DNA of 5,799 nt, from positions 1 to 5,799 of the forward strand of contig CAZGSG010000369.1 of the NCBI GenBank assembly GCA_964528095.1, given 5' to 3'. A program made the position numbers and the translations under genes. Positions 5,034 through 5,799 of the stretch are shown piece by piece; position 1 is the first letter of the stretch; every line of letters starts with the position of its first letter. The notes below the pieces were generated by a model that saw only the letters and a program-made list of their open reading frames with translations, had not been told where the DNA came from and did no database searches. This DNA comes from CAZGSG01 sp964528095. GTDB lineage: Bacteria; Bacteroidota; Bacteroidia; Chitinophagales; Chitinophagaceae.

Positions 5034-5799
5034 TTAATGTAAAACGACTAGTTCCTTCTCCTTATTTACTTCCACCGGCTCCACGATCCTGCGGCGGCCA
5101 ATAAATAATATGATCAATGCCAGCAGCGCGGAACCCGCCATGGCTGTTACCATTGGCATCAGCGAGGGTTTGTCGAACAAACTCACGAAGATGGAGATCA
5201 ATGAGCCGATGCTCATCTGTATTGCACCCATCAATGCAGAAGCTGTGCCTGCATTTTTTGTAAAAGGAGCCAGTGTAAGCGACGCTGCATTCGGGTTGGC
5301 AATACCGATACAGGCCAGCAGTAAAAAAATAAAGACAATCGTGACGGGCAAATTAAGCCAGCCTGCCTGTAAAAATAAAAAGAACACCATCCCGGCAATA
5401 GCATATACTATCAACGCGGCACGAACGATCTGCTCGCTATTGAATCGCCGCAACAATAAAGAATTCAGCTGGCTTGAACCAATAAACCCAATGGATAAAA
5501 AGGCGAATATCCATCCATACGCTTTCTGGCTAAGACCAAATACCGTCATAAATATCACCGGAGAACCCGACACGTATGCAAACAATCCTCCAAAAGCCAC
5601 TGCGCCCGTTAACGCATACGTGTAAAACTGTGGCTGTACGAGTACGGCACGAAAACTACGCAGGATGGGGCCAGGCTTGAGTGATAAGGTCTTGTCGGGA
5701 ACAAAAGGATCGGGTAACCACAGCAGGCAGGCGACCAGGATCAGTACTGCAATAGCAGTCAGGATGATAAACACATAACTCCAGCCAAAAGCAGTAGTG
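5034..5799 (-). CDS. Bcr/CflA-type MFS efflux transporter, C-terminal part (cut by window edge)
   Basis: The gene is read on the minus strand and enters from the right edge; 254 codons and the TAA stop are present. The frame stays open to 5799, with FGWSYVFII spanning the GTG at 5774, so that GTG is an internal Val codon and not a start. About seven membrane helices can be seen, fitting TM6 to TM12 of a 12-helix major facilitator. The diagnostic stretch is Bcr/CflA-like: AYVSGSPVIFMTVFGLS in the TM7-TM8 region, SSQLNSLLLRR after TM8, ANPNAASLTLAPF in TM10 and AGTASALMGAIQ in TM11. Members of this family export drugs or small metabolites by proton antiport across the inner membrane. A short charged tail (VEPVEVNKEKELVVLH) ends the protein. 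It converges on the PL6 gene, so it is not in that operon, and a role in uptake of alginate products is not supported by its family. Its substrate is unknown. Confidence 0.85.
   Translation of the reverse strand, partial: TTAFGWSYVFIILTAIAVLILVACLLWLPDPFVPDKTLSLKPGPILRSFRAVLVQPQFYTYALTGAVAFGGLFAYVSGSPVIFMTVFGLSQKAYGWIFAFLSIGFIGSSQLNSLLLRRFNSEQIVRAALIVYAIAGMVFFLFLQAGWLNLPVTIVFIFLLLACIGIANPNAASLTLAPFTKNAGTASALMGAIQMSIGSLISIFVSLFDKPSLMPMVTAMAGSALLALIILFIGRRRIVEPVEVNKEKELVVLH

Noticed and set aside
5110..5625. Plus-strand open frame of 171 codons
   Set aside because: It is antisense to the MFS transporter, whose helices and family motifs are clear. Its protein reads as mirrored membrane codons with no family resemblance.
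5034..5774. Transporter read as a complete 246-residue protein starting at GTG 5774
   Set aside because: The frame continues upstream to the window edge with family-typical residues, and only about seven of twelve helices are present, so the gene is cut by the edge.
1..5799. CRISPR array, insertion sequence or phage genes
   Set aside because: No regularly spaced long repeats, transposase, integrase or phage-like proteins are present; the window is almost fully explained by metabolic, regulatory and transport genes.

Overview
The window looks like part of an alginate-degradation locus from a member of the Bacteroidota, plausibly a Chitinophagaceae-type soil or freshwater bacterium. The lineage is inferred from three things: pairing of secreted PL17 and PL6 lyases with a cytoplasmic SDR reductase, start codons with no Shine-Dalgarno sequence, and protein style (for example the GFNNEP motif in the LacI regulator). 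No taxonomic marker gene is present.

Layout. Positions 1-391 (minus) hold the first 130 codons of a secreted PL17-type oligoalginate lyase, cut by the left edge. A 149-bp gap with small palindromes and a hairpin follows. Positions 541-1296 (minus) encode a complete SDR oxidoreductase that is the likely DEH (4-deoxy-L-erythro-5-hexoseulose uronate) reductase. A 356-bp divergent intergenic region (1297-1652) has no ORF; it carries two overlapping LacI-type operator palindromes and a separate inverted repeat. Positions 1653-2690 (plus) encode a LacI-family regulator. Six bases later, 2697-4979 (plus) encodes a secreted two-domain PL6 alginate lyase with a complete set of calcium-site and catalytic residues. 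After a 54-bp convergent gap, the minus-strand gene from 5034 to the right edge is the C-terminal part of a Bcr/CflA-type MFS transporter, probably not part of the alginate pathway.

How the genes work together (inference from family roles). PL6 cuts alginate endolytically outside the cytoplasm. PL17 trims the oligosaccharides to unsaturated monomer, which rearranges to DEH. The SDR reduces DEH to 2-keto-3-deoxygluconate (KDG), which would be passed to KDG kinase and KDPG aldolase encoded elsewhere. The LacI protein probably represses its own operon with PL6 through the tandem sites at 1575-1602, and may also control the divergent SDR-PL17 side. No SusC/SusD pair, KDG kinase or aldolase lies in this window.

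No wholly new system is evident. The most distinctive local features are the 12-bp-period tandem operator, the repressor-lyase operon, and an unusual Gly-rich motif in the SDR.
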